In this document: in pieces, positions 36,101-54,189 of the stretch
How the letters are laid out: each line of letters starts with the position of its first letter
How positions within the stretch are numbered: the first letter of the stretch is position 1
The notes under the pieces: model-generated
What the model was told of the DNA's origin: nothing
Seen by the model: the letters and a program-made list of their open reading frames with translations, nothing else
Databases searched by the model: none
Assembly: GCF_001577835.2 (NCBI RefSeq)
Contig: NC_029536.1
Coordinates: forward strand, 3,596,001-3,660,000
Direction: 5' to 3'
From: Coturnix japonica
Lineage: Eukaryota > Chordata > Aves > Galliformes > Phasianidae
DNA: 64,000 bases
Position numbers and translations under genes: made by a program

Positions 36101-39100
36101 CCAGGACAGACATCCCAGACACACAGCAGAGGGTTCCCCAGCTCTGCATGGGCAGCAGCATGGCTGGGATAAGCCACAGGTTTCTGCCTTTGGTGCCTGT
36201 GGCAAAGGCTTTGCCAGCCCAGAGGATCCCACTGCTCCAAACCAAAGGGGATTGTGTGAAACCCTCTGTGATCCCCCATGGCTCCATCTGCTCATTACCT
36301 GGGGGATAAGCTCTGAATTATGTTTTTTCCTTGGGTGTCCTTGCTGCAGAAATGCACTTAAAACACTGGCTGCAGATGGATCCCGAAGTAGTTCTTGAAT
36401 AGTGGGATTTTAGGGCACTGGTTTCCCTGCTTGGGCCTGGGCTGCCTATTAATAGCAGAACTCTGTGGGGACTGATTCCTCCTAACACAAGTACGAGCTG
36501 CTGGGCCAGAACACATGGACTCTCACAAAGGTGCAGTGAAAGTCTCTGTAAGCAAACCATTATGGCATGTTGCCTTCCCCAGGGAGTTCACCTCCTTACT
36601 GGGACAGGGCTGGGATGCGTTGCACTGTGCAATCAGGTGAAGGAATTTGGTTGCAAATCTTCCAGCTCAGCAGTTCTTTCCCACGTAAGGGCCGGGACCA
36701 GCTCCGTGTAGGAACACGCCTGACCCTCCTGTCTTACCTAAGAGCTGCCTTCCTCCGCAGAGGTGCAGAGATCTTCAGGCAAGGAGAGTGATGAAGCTAA
36801 ATGTATCCACAGTCATTCAAGAGGAGAAACCAGTTCCTGGCTTTTGGGGTCAGGTTGGACTTGACAAGCACAACGCTGAGTTTTTATAGCATATAAACCT
36901 GGTTCTTTATTGCTGTAGTTATGTGGAGCCTGTGTAACTGGTGAGGTTTGGCAAAGATGCATCAGGTTGCCAAACCATGGTATGTGAGGGGGCTGTGTTG
37001 TCATGGCTCAGCTGAACTGATGCCAAGCAGAGCAAATAAACGTGGAGTGTACAGCTGAGGTTACGTGAGTGATGTGCCTGCCTGGATGCCAAGTGCGTGT
37101 GAGATGTGGACCTGAGCTGAGCTCTGAGCTGTCTCTGAGCTTGCCAGCGTTTCCAGCTGTCTCTGGGATGCTTCAACCATCTGTCTCTTCTCCTTACAGC
37201 TGCAGAGCTACTTTGCTGCCTGCGAGGATGAGACCCCGGCCATCAGGAACCACGACAAGGTCCTGCAGCGGCTCTGTGAGCACCTGGACCACGCTCTGCT
37301 CTATGGGTAAGCATTGCACCTACCTCTGGGTTTTCCCTTTCACTGCATTTTGCTTGTGAACACACACCCAGCGTGCTGCAAGGGCTTTCCTCAGCATAGG
37401 GAAAAGCTCTGGTTGGTAATTTGGATGGGGATAACAAAGCCCTTGCTTACATGTTCTCTGGGCCCCTCTTTTCCAGGCTGCAAGATCTTTCCTCGGGTTA
37501 CTGGGTGCTGGTTGTTCACTTCACCCGCCGTGAAGCCATCAAACAGATAGAAGTGCTCCAACACGTGGCCACCAACCTGGGACGCAGTGAGTGTTTGCAG
37601 ACACTGCCCTGGCTCTGAGGGCAGCCATCGGTGTGGGGACATCTGGCAGAAAGCTTGGGAAGGCTGTAATAATGGCCATGTCCTCGAGGGCTGGGGACCT
37701 GGGAAGCTGACAGAGCTGAGTCCAGCTCACCGTGTTCAGCCCCAGGAGGTGGCAGTCGTGTTGGAACTGCATTACAGCCCTAGAAGGATTGCAGCCTGTC
37801 TCTAGCCATGCTTCTGCTGCTGCGAAACCAAAGCAATCTGCTGTGCTGTGCTCTCAGGAAGGGTTTGTGGCAGACAGGAGGCATCACCTCTCTTGCCCTG
37901 CAATGTTTTGCTGTAGCTGTTGTTTGCCTGATGCTGCTTCTCCTCAGCTGTGAGATGTCTGTAGCAGATGTTTGGGACCATCAAGGCCGCAGGGTGGTGC
38001 CCACAGACCTCCTCTCTGCCTGATTCTCCCAGCATCCTTCGTCTCCCAGGCCTTGTACCGGTGAGAGTGGAGCTGAGCACAGATTCCACCATCACCTCTC
38101 TCCACACCAGCCTTTGTGTAATACCTCCAATTGCTCCTGTGCTGATTTAGAGTGATTCTCCCCCTTTCTCTCCTGGCTGCTGATCCCACTGGAAATGCCA
38201 GCAGGGCCCCAACCTGTAGGGACACAGTAGGGACCCCGCTGTGTAGCTGCTCCTCAGCTGCCTCCCATGCAGTCTTTCATTCTTACTCCTACTCCAAATC
38301 ATGAATCTTCCCATTCATCTCCCACTGGCATTTTTCCCGCAGATTCATGCCACAGCCAGATGCCCCCTTCAAATTGTGTGAATGTGAATGAACAATCTGA
38401 TACATTTTAACCGACCTGTGATTATTTCCAGACTTGCTTTGCTTTGCAGGTGTTTCCCTACAGATAAATCTCTCTGCTGCTTTGCTTTCAGGCCGAGCAT
38501 GGCTGTACCTTGCCCTCAATGAAAACTCTTTGGAGAGCTACTTGAGGCTGTTCCAGGAGAACCTAAGCCTGCTGCACAAGTACTATGTCAAGTGAGTATC
38601 TGAGCTGGTTCTGGTTTTGGGGATCTTGTTGGTATCCTCCATGTCAGAAACAAGAAGTGCCAGTGAGACAGCAAGAAGTTGGCCAGGGTCTGATCACTTG
38701 CAGAAGTGTTGCATGTTTGATGTGAGGATCCCAGATGTGGAGGCACTGTCCTGTAAGAGGCCCTGCAAGCATCTCTTCTATTTACTCCTTTTATTCCCTT
38801 CTATTCCTCATTTTATTCCCCAGACATACTCTTTATTCTCCTCCAGGCCTTCCAAGAAACTCTGGACCAGCTCCGATGGACGCCTGGAAATTGAGATGTA
38901 GCACAATTTGGGGGCAGCATATAAAAGGAGCTTTACTTTTGTAGCTCTGCCATTGCTCTTAGACAGGAGGCAAACAGCAGCTGTGGGGCTGTATACAGCA
39001 CATCTCAGGGACAAACCACGAGAACTAAGAAAACAGAAGGGTACTTGTAGCTGTTTCCTTTTCCACAGCGCTAAAGCTCTTCTGCTTTATCTGTGTTGCA

Positions 39101-42100
39101 GGAACGCCCTGGTTTGCAGCCATGATCATCTGACCTTGTTCTTAACGCTGGTGTCTGGGCTGGAGTTCATCCGCTTTGACTTGGATCTGGTGAGGGGACA
39201 GCGAGTTGTCTGTGTGTTGTAACTGGGGGCAGTGGGTACATGGAGTGGGATGGGTGTCCTGGCTGTCACAGCTGTCAGTGCTTGGGCCAGGGCGCCTTGT
39301 TGGCAGCATCTTGTTCAGCTGAAAATGTGCAGCTTCCAGGCTGATGAGGATAAAGGTAAGTGGCACTTCCAAATGTGCTACAAAGTGCTGGTATCCCTGC
39401 AGGGAAATGGTGGTGCTCACAAAGCCACTGGCTGACCCTCAGGGTAGCAGCAAAAGAGGAGGGAGCCATTGGCTTTCCTGTGAAAGGGGCAGGAATGGAC
39501 ATCAGAAGACGTTCAAGGGCAATCCTATCATTTTGACTGTGCTTTTAACTGTGTGAAGTGACTCAGAGCCTGACTCACTCCATTTCCTCTTCTCTGCAGG
39601 ACGCTCCTTACCTGGATCTGGCCCCGTACATGCCAGATTACTACAAACCTCAGTACCTGCTGGACTTTGAGGACCGCCTGCCCAGCTCCATGCACGGCTC
39701 AGACAGTCTCTCTCTCAACTCCTTCAACTCTGTCACCTCCACCAACCTGGAGTGGGATGACAGTGCCATTGCTCCATCCAGTGAAGGTAAGTGATCTGGG
39801 AGGGCAGAGGCCTCCTGTGTTCTGAAAAAGGTGAGATCGAGGGCTGCGTGTTCCCACTCTGCCATCAGCTGGGCTGGACAAGGCGCCAGATAATGTAGCA
39901 GATGATGGGTTGGAAGAGACCAAAGAGCCCCAGAAGTACAACTGGGAGCCTCCTCTGTGTCATTCATTGGGGGGTGCGGCCAGTGGAAATGAGAGGGCAG
40001 CGCAGCACTGGCATTTAAGCTGCAAACAGCCACTTTGTCTGGGAAAGGGGGACCTTCTGTGCCGATTACCCCAGGCCAAATTGCCATAATGGGGGCTGGT
40101 GTTTTTGTGAGAGCTGGTGAAATCTCTCAGGGGATGAAGGCTGTGCTGTTTCTGAACACAGCTTACAGCTTACAGCAGGTACACAAGTCTGCAGAGGACC
40201 TTTCCTAACTGCTTATTTTGCAGTTGAGAGACAGAAGTACACTGCAAGAAGCAGGGAATAGTTTCCTAAGTCATTTTCCATCTCTCCAGTCCTGGGGAAA
40301 GGCAGTTAATGGTCTCGGAGATGCCATTTTTTCTCTTTATGCATCTTACCTTGAGCAGCCTGATAACTCGTGATACCCATACCCTTATCCTTCTGTGTCA
40401 GAAGGAGCTTGGCTATGCTGGGTGTTATCCCTGACCAACTGAGATGTGCCTTGTGCCTGCCTCCTTAACACACTCCAGGCTGGAACAGGCAGCTCTTACA
40501 CCACAGAAGCATGTTCTCCTGAAGGAACATCTCTTCTGCTGCTGTTCCTAATCCAAATACACCGATCTGCTTCCTTTTTCAGTGCCAGTTTGAGCTAAGC
40601 AGCATCAGGGGATCCTAGAGTAGATGGTGCCGTGTGTGTGTCATTGGACACAGCTGCCTTTCATGTGCAAGGACTGCACATGACTGGACATGAAGGGGGA
40701 CTCCTGGTTATGTACACGTCTGCTATGATACCCATCATTATTTTATTCATTCATTTATTGATGTTTAGCTTTCCAGCAGCTCACATACTGAGGCCTTCAT
40801 CCCTTTGCATTGTAGCTCCTGCAACGCAAATATCCATCAGTAACAGCTGTTAGGGAAGCTGATTTCCGTTTGCACCCATGTTCCCTAACTATTTTGTTGT
40901 GCATTTCAGATATCAGTGGAAGATTGTTTTGTTTCTCTCCTTTCTCATCCCTAAACCCCTTCACACTGTGCCCTGTTCCCCTTCCTCCCCACTACTTGTT
41001 TTTCTAATCCTGAGTTTTATCCCTCATTTTTGTAGATTATGATTTTGGAGATGTCTTTCCAGCAATGCAGACCATGCCCAGCAGAGACTGGGAAGGTGGG
41101 ACATACTCATGTGTTAACAACAGTTTGTTTTTCTCTCTGCATTGCTGCCACCTGAAGCTTGCTGCATGCTCTCCTGTTCACTTCTTTAACATGCAAACAC
41201 CACACGCAGATGGAATTCAGTGTAGGCAGAGGGGAGAGAGGATCTTGTCTCCTATGAGACCACGTGCAGAGCACTTCCCGGCTTCTAGTGTATCCAGACA
41301 GAGGAATTTGTTCTCCTTCCTCCATGTGCAGAGTCCATGTGTGGATTCTCTGCGCATCCCAGGAGCAGGAAATTTCTTTGCTTTCCCCCTGGGGGAAATG
41401 CACTCTGTCCTTTATAATTACAAACCAGATGGAGTCAGAATTGGTTTGGTCAGAGCTACCTGACTATTGAGAAAACTGCTTGAATTCCACACGGATGGCT
41501 CTCAGGCTCTAACACACTCCCTCTCATTTTCTTTCTTACCCCTCACACACAAGTGCTCTACCACAGCTCTGCCAGTCAGTCTTGGCAAGGCTGGAGTGGA
41601 GCAGAAGCATTTGGCTTCTCCCTGCAGCGATGGCAATGGCCAGTGAGCTCCCCTAGATCCAGTTCTCTGCTAAAGCAGGGCTGTGAGTGCTTTGAGCACC
41701 TGGGTACGTCACTGAAGGTTTCATTTTCCTCTTCAAACCCTCAATCAGTCTCACAGGGTTGTCATTCAGAAGGCCTTTTGCTGCCGAACATGAAGCTTGT
41801 AGTTAGCTTTGGGAATTAATGGTGTTGGGGAGGAGAAGGGCACAATCACCTTCCTTTAACTCTGTCTTTGTGGATGGATAATGCTGAGCATGACTGCTGT
41901 AGCCCCTCTCTGCTGCTCAATTTCCCTCTGCAGACTAACATAGGCTGGGCTGGTTGTGCTGTGACTTCTGCACAGCCTGCTGTCCTCCAGCCCGGGTGAA
42001 TGCTGCGTTCCCTCTCCACACTCCCAGTGCCACGTGTGTGTCATGCAGGTTGCTGTAAGGGGCACTGATTCATGGGTTGGTTCCATGCCTGCCCTCCTAG

Positions 42101-45100
42101 CTGAGCACAGGACTCAGCTGCGAGGTTTCTGACCATACAGTGCAGCCATTTGGTGTAAAATGCTGCTGACCTCGATGTGGGTTGGATGGGAGCACTGCCC
42201 CCAGTGCTTGTTAGCAGACATAAGGAGTCCTGGTGGCTCAACCACGCAAACCTGATGCCACATACGTGCATCAGTTCCCACGTAGGGCATTTCCACCCTG
42301 GGCATTTCAGAGCCTCGTTAACCACTGTCATCTTGGTAATGAGTACTACAGCCCCAAAACCCACTGGTTCTTTCCTGCCTCTACTTCCTAATGCAGGTGC
42401 AGGCTCCTGGGTGTCTGAGCTGTTATTTCCAGGCATTTTCTGACTTGCAGCAGGTGCCAAGCACAGAGTAATGCTGGTCTGCACGCCCTCTGTCCTGCTG
42501 TCAGTGCTCAGCTGGGCCAGCGGTGCTCTGCCAGTGCTCTGTGAGCAGTGGGGCGGCCACCCAGTGCCCTCAGCCCTCAGCACGCAGCTTTGCTTGACCT
42601 GAGCTGACCCAGCCCTTGCAGGGTGCCCAGGCTGATGTTAATCCCATCTTCCCTTTCTTGTCTTTGCAGATGGGGACCTCACAGACACGCTCAGCTGCCC
42701 ACACTCCACTGCATCAGAAGCAAATGGCAGCAAAGCCTCCGTGAAAAGCCCAACGCAGCGCTACAACCCCTTCAACGAGGAGAAAGCCGAGGTGCTGTCC
42801 TCCACTGAGACCACCCCAGTGCACACAGCTTCCCAGGAGAAGGCAGAAGCCACCCCAGAAGGAACGGACCAGTCTGAGAGCTGCACAGAGCTGGAGGTCA
42901 TCAGGTGGGGACGGAGCTGCACAGCCTGGAAACGTGCCCTGCAGTGTCAGTGCTGATGGTGCAGCACTCCTTCCAGCCCTTGTAAAATAAGGCAGTGGTT
43001 TTATGCTTCTGCATACCAAGTGATCCTCTGTAGGTGTTACAGAGCTCCCTTGGGTCTGTGTGACTGCTTGGCATACATTCCTTTACCCAACATTCTGCAT
43101 CAGGGAGCTCAGAGGAAGCTGTAAGCTTGTGATTTAAGCTTTCTCCAGCTGGTGGCAGGTTTGCAGCAGCTCTGGGTCTCAGATCTTCCTTCCTTCCTCT
43201 CGTCTGTCTGTGAGCTGTGGCTAAACCTGCTGAGGGAGATGTGTCTGCAGACCTGCTGGCCTGTGTTTGACTTCTTGCAGAGGAGAGCCTTGGGGTTCCC
43301 TCGGAGGCCTTAAACCCAGACAGAGAGCACAAGGCTGACTGCTCACACCTGGGGACAGGGGCACCCCAGAACCAGACCAGCAGGCCTGGGCTTTGTTCTC
43401 ACACCTGTTTTTCCTGGGAGATGCAGAGGAGACGACTCTGAGATGGGTCACGTTGCACTCTGCTCTCCAGCAGTGTGGGAAGAGAAGCACCGTGCTTCCT
43501 CTTATAGGGAAAATTACAGGGGAAAGTTGTTAGGAAAGGGTGGGACCCCAACCCCCTCCCTTTGCATTGCAGAAGTCTGGGCAGGCAAAGATAAGTGATG
43601 TTCATAACGGCCTCTCACCATGCAGGTTAGCCAAGAAGAAGAAAACAGGCAAGAAGAAGAAAGCAAAGCCAGAGGAGCCAGTGAACACAGCTGTGCCCGC
43701 GGCGCCTGAGACCAGCACACATCAGAGCAGTGGAGACAGCGATGTGAACGGGCTGAGTGACAGAGGAGACATACAGAGGGACGATGATCCCACTGCCCCA
43801 GCTGGGGAGCCGAGCCCGGGCGGGCAGGAGGAGGGACACGAGCGCTCTGCCCTCAGCCAGCTGGCTTTGCACATCCCCGAAATGAAGGACACGTCCATGG
43901 AGAGCGTGGGGCAGCCGCTGAGCAAGGTGATGGACAGGCTGAATGGGCAGCTGGACCCTGGTGGTTGGAGCGCACCCCTCGAGCCGCCCAGGCAGTCCTT
44001 TCGGACCGGCACGCCAGGGGAGAGCCCAGATGGATCGTCCTCTGGCGACTTTAGCGACGGGATTTCAGCCCCCATGGACTTCTACCGCTTTACCGTCGAG
44101 AGTCCAAATGCTGCTGCACCAGGTGGTGGCCACCATGACGCTCCAGGGCCTGGCCAACAGACACATGTTTCTGGTAGCCCTGAGGCTTCTAAAGAAGAAG
44201 AAGAAAGCAGAGAGGGAGAAGCAGTTGGGGCAGTAGAAGAGTCTGAAGGAGTGAGCAGTGAACCTCAGACTGCCCAGATGGAGAACATCAATCCTGAGGC
44301 TGTTGGTGAGACAAAGAAGGAGCAGCCCAGCCCTTCCTTGAGCAGCGCTGAGGATTCTGGTGTGGAGGAAGGTCAGGGCAGCCCTTCTGAGCTCACCCAC
44401 CCCTCAGAGTTCAGGTGAGGCTGGGTCTGCTCAGCTCAGCATACAGAGTTTATGTGAGCACAGAGTGTGTCTTCCAAAAGTAAAGAGCTGCTGGTACTCA
44501 AGCTGATACTTTTCCATTTGTCCTCCATTTGTGGGGCAAAGCCCATCCTTCTCCAGGATGAAAGTGATGCTTAGGGATTCACAAGAAGGTCTTGTGGGCC
44601 AGCAGGTGCCCTAATCACACACAGACTCACTCAGGAAGGTGACTGGGCAGCCCCATGTCTTTGTCCATCCTTCAGCCTCTTCTGTCTGTCCTTGCAGGGT
44701 GGACAACAACCATCTGCTCCTGCTGATGATCCACGTATTTCGGGAGAACGAGGAACAGTTGTTCAGGGTAAGACAGTCATAGGCTGGGCACACAAATCAG
44801 TCTGCAAAGAGGCCACCTCTGTCTGCGTTGGCCATGGGCTGAGAGCTCTCCTCCTTCCACACAGATGATCCGGATGAGCACCGGGCACATGGAGGGGAAC
44901 CTGCAGCTGGTCTATGTCCTGCTGACAGATTGCTACGTGTACCTGATCCGGAAAGGTACCCCAACAGCTCCTGCTACAACTCTCAGTTTAGTCAGGACAG
45001 CCTGTTGGAGGTCTGGGAGCTGGGGGAGGTGATGGCTTGATCCATGGCTTGCTCAGTGACTGGGGCATAGTGATTAGGGCATCGTAGCTCATCAGTGTTT

Positions 45101-47696
45101 GCCAGTTCCTTCATGCTTCCAAGAGCAGTGGCAACAGCAGCAGTGAGATCAGGTTGATATGCCCCTTTAGGAGCCTTAGGACCTGTGCCCTGTAGCTCTT
45201 TGCTCCTGGAACTTGGCTTCTCTTGCTGGTTCCGGGCAGTGACAGGTTCCTTTGCCCCCCTTCATGCAGCTCTTTGTCTCTGTGCCAGGGGCAGCAGAGA
45301 AGCCGTACATGGTGGAAGAGGCCGTTTCCTATAATGAGCTCGACTACATTTCGGTGAGTGCTGTCTCGGGAGGGGGCAGGAGGCAGCTTGGAGGTTATCT
45401 TCACCTCTTTGGCTGCAGGGATGGCAGCAGCAGCACAGTGGGATGTTTCTGTGGGGCTCTTTGTCCACGAGGGGCATTTTGGACTGTGAATCTTTGAGAC
45501 AGAGAGAGTTAGAAGCATTGCTCTCCAGTGCCACCTCTAGTGGTGCTTGGCTTGCTGTCTCTGCATGGGCAGCAGAGCGTCTGCTGACCTCCCCGGGAGT
45601 CAGGATGCCAGGCTCAGCCCTGCTCCACCACCCTTTGTCCTCTGTCTTGCTTCCTTACCCAGTCATGTGTGACACAGGTTGGGCTGGATCAGCAGACGGT
45701 GACGCTGGTGTGCACCAATCGGAGGAAGCAGTTCCTGCTCGACACTGCAGACGTGGCTCTCACAGAGTAAGTGGGCACCGTCAGCACTCCGTGTTATCAA
45801 AAGTCCTTTGGTCAGTGGAGGGACCCTTGGATGTCAGGGCAGGTGAAGCTGACAAAGGGCTGCCACCGTAGCTGCGTCTCCCTCTCAGGTTCTTCTTGGT
45901 CTCCTTGAAGTCAGCCATGATTAAGGGGTGCCGGGAGCCCCCGTACCCCAGTGTCCTCACAGATGCCACCATGGAGAAACTGGCACTTGCAAAATTTGTG
46001 GCTCAGGAGTCCAAGTGTGAGGTGAGTTCTGACATGGCTGCCATGGCTGCGTGTGACGGAGCATCACACCGGACACCGTCCTGTTCACATCTCTGCCCAT
46101 CCCACAGGCCTGTGATGTGGTGGTGCGTTTCTATGGCCTCGTACACTGGGAGGACCCCATGGATGAGGCGCTGGGACCTTCTCCCAGTAGCTACAGTTCT
46201 GCTGAGAACGCAGTCACCAAGGATGGCATTCTGCACTACAAGGCGGGCACCTCGTACCTGGGCAAGGAGCAGTGGAAGACCTGCTTCGTGGTGCTCAGGT
46301 GGGTCTGGGAGAAGATCTCTGATCGGTTTTATTGTGCTGCTGTCTGGGAGATGAGGGGGCCCATCACCACGTGGGAGGCTGAGATAAAGCCCCTGTTGTG
46401 GCTGCCAGCAGCAGCACAACCCCCCAGGGCTGCATGCACAGGGCTGGGCAGGAGTGTGAGCAAAGCCAGGGTGTGTTTGTGTGGCTGGCAGAGCTGAGCT
46501 GGCTCCACTGACCATCTCCTCTTTCCAAATGGCAGCAATGGGATCTTGTACCAGTACCCCGACCGCACGGATGTCACACCTCTGCTCTCCATCAACATGG
46601 GGTAAGGATGTCATCCCAGCTGGGAACACGGGGCAGAGTGATGAAGGCACAGTGAGGGCGGGTGGGGGCAGGGCTTGTTGTCGTCGGGGCGGTGCTGCCG
46701 GTCCATCCTGATCTCCCTCCTCTCTCCCAGCGGTGAGCAGTGCGGGGGATGCCGGCGCTCCAACACCACCGACCGGCCCCACTCCTTCCAGGTGATCCTG
46801 ACAGACCGGCCCTCCCTGGAGCTGAGTGCTGACAACGAGGAGGACATGGCCGACTGGATGCAGTACTTCTGCCAGGCTGTCTCCAAAGGGGTGAGCTGCA
46901 AAGGGTGAACGGATCCCTCCTGAGCCCCTTTGGTTCCAACCTCCACGGTCCCTTCCATGATGTTTCCCAAAGAGAGGGATAGGAAGTGATGTTTTAGGGC
47001 AGTTCCCTTCACCAGAAGCCTGTGGCACCCATGGAGGTGGGGCTCCTTCATTCCAGGATCCATCTCCCCTTCCCCACCCGCTCCATGCAGGTCATCCCTC
47101 AGGGTGTAGCCCCCACGCCGTGTGTCCCGTGCTGCCTGGTGCTGACAGACAACAAGGCCTTCACCTGCCATGAGGATTGCCAGACCAGCTTCTTCCGCTC
47201 GCTGGGCACGGTGGAGCTGACAGACATCACCTCCATCTCCACGGAGGCCAACAAGGAATATTGCATCCTGGTGAGCTGGGTGCTTCGTGGTGGGCTGGGG
47301 CTGGCAGGGCCGTGGTAGCAACACCTGTTTTCTCTCATGTGCAGGAGTTTGCTCAGGACCAGAAGCAGTTCCTGCCTCCCTGGGTGCTCTATTTCAGTTG
47401 CACTACAGAACTGGAGAGGTTCCTCTCAGCACTGAACGCCGCGTGGAGGAACAAATACCAGGTGAGCGTGTGCTCCGCGTGAATGTTCCCCTGCTACAGC
47501 CGTGGGGTGTGGGAAGGAGCTGTGCTGCCTCCCTGCCTGACTGCTGCACACACTGCAGGTCGACCTCCTGCACAAGGCCATTCAGGATGCGGCCGTCAAG
47601 AAGAAATGTGAGGACGCTCAGAGCCTCATCAACAGCGCGTGGCAGCGCAGCGACAGCCTGTGCCGTGGGCGGGCAGAGCGAGACCCCTGGTGTTAG
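29985..47696 (+). CDS. PLEKHM2: Pleckstrin homology and RUN domain containing M2 (SKIP), lysosome-kinesin adaptor
   Basis: Adaptor that binds ARL8 on lysosomes through its RUN domain and recruits kinesin-1 light chain, driving lysosomes outward. Coding exons: 29985-30044, 37200-37306, 37477-37586, 38492-38591, 39102-39189, 39600-39786, 41036-41095, 42670-42904, 43626-44414, 44698-44767, 44865-44955, 45289-45353, 45678-45766, 45889-46021, 46108-46298, 46536-46601, 46731-46890, 47091-47270, 47345-47461, 47559-47696 (stop TAG). All phases join, giving 1011 residues (human about 1019). The RUN domain is roughly residues 36-157. Two W-acidic kinesin-binding motifs, LEWDDSA and RDWEDGD, place Trp at 207 and 236. 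A Lys-rich stretch lies at about 317-331, then a disordered region mostly from the 789-bp exon 9. The PH domain is about 762-867 (LHYKAGTSYLGKEQWKTCFVVL). The end is ERDPWC, as in human. Confidence 0.97.
30045..37199 (+). other. PLEKHM2: PLEKHM2 intron 1 (7.2 kb)
   Basis: This is the longest gene-internal gap in the window. I find no exon of a nested gene, no RNA gene and no clear transposon in it. The many open frames of 60-145 codons on both strands lack family motifs and splice context. As first introns often do, it may hold enhancers, but none can be named from sequence. Confidence 0.65.
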
Positions 47697-50635
<2,939 letters not shown>

Positions 50636-50650
50636 GACCCTACGGATACA

Positions 50651-50656
50651 AATAAA
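50651..50656 (+). promoter_or_regulatory. SLC25A34: SLC25A34 poly(A) signal
   Basis: AATAAA lies 15 nt after the TAG, followed by a T/G-rich stretch (TGTGGTTTTTTTTTG). The 3'UTR would be about 35-40 nt, and the TMEM82 start codon follows about 230 nt later. Confidence 0.85.
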
Positions 50657-50882
50657 GGGATGTGGTTTTTTTTTGTTTTGGTGGAGCTTTGGGGGTCTTT
50701 GGGGCACAGCGGGGCCGGGAGGGGTGATGGCAAAGCCGTGGGGATGCTGCGGCGTTCTGAGCCTCACCGCCACCTCAATCTCCCCTCCTATGGGGCCAGA
50801 GGTGCAGCCATGAGCAATGATTTACCAGCCCGTGACCCGCCCGCAGACCTTTGAGCCGGGCCCGGCGCTGCTCCGCGTGGCG

Positions 50883-53432
<2,550 letters not shown>

Positions 53433-53747
53433 GCTGTAAGCAGAGATGAGGAACTCGGAGCGGCTCCCTAAGTCCTCCCAACTGTGCTGGACAGCCACTA
53501 TGGGACACAGAGGGACACAGGGGAAGGGTCTCCTGGGAGGTGCTGGACCCCATCCCATTTGATATGTGGATGCTTGCACAGCCCCTGGCTTTTGAGGCCC
53601 CCACCCATGGTTGTGATTGGGCTGGGTCATTGGGCTGTGATCTCCCTTTGTCCTGCTGTGGGATGCAGAAGGATGTCCCCATCCTCAGGGGCTGCCAGGC
53701 TGCACCACTGACATGCAGGGACCTCTGGAGCTTTGTAAATCATGGGA

Positions 53748-53753
53748 AATAAA
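53748..53753 (+). promoter_or_regulatory. TMEM82: TMEM82 poly(A) signal
   Basis: AATAAA lies about 315 nt after the TGA, with a T-rich stretch (GGTCTTTTATT) immediately downstream. This ends TMEM82 before the FBLIM1 upstream region. Confidence 0.85.
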
Positions 53754-54189
53754 GGTCTTTTATTCCCAGTAAATGCCTGAGCAGAGGAAGCTGGGGTGAC
53801 ACTGTGTTGGGGTCCAGCTCAGGGACAGCCAGGGCAGAACTTTCTGGAGGGGGTGCATGCTGGAAAGGGGAACAGGGGCACAGAGGGGTGCCCCCAACCC
53901 CTGCACCCTTTCTGCCTTGCTGGAGGGCACCCAGCCCTACGCCAGTGAGTGCAGGGTTTGGGGAAGGGGGTACAGCAGGAGAGGGGATGGGGATGTGGAA
54001 CCTTGGGGTGTGTGGGGCATCTAGAGATGTATGGGACTGCAGGGGGATCCTGGGGGTGTATGGAGGCGCGTGGGGTATCGTGGCGATGTGGGACGTCGTA
54101 GGAGCCCTTTAGGGTCACGGGATAACCTAGGGGTGCATGGGACACCCCCAAGCACAAGGTAGAACCGAGGGAGCTTCGGGCAGCTGGTG

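Noticed and set aside
46003-47028. 341-codon minus-strand open frame
   Set aside because: It lies antisense to PLEKHM2 exons 14-17 and reads through exons and introns alike. No domain or splice logic supports it.
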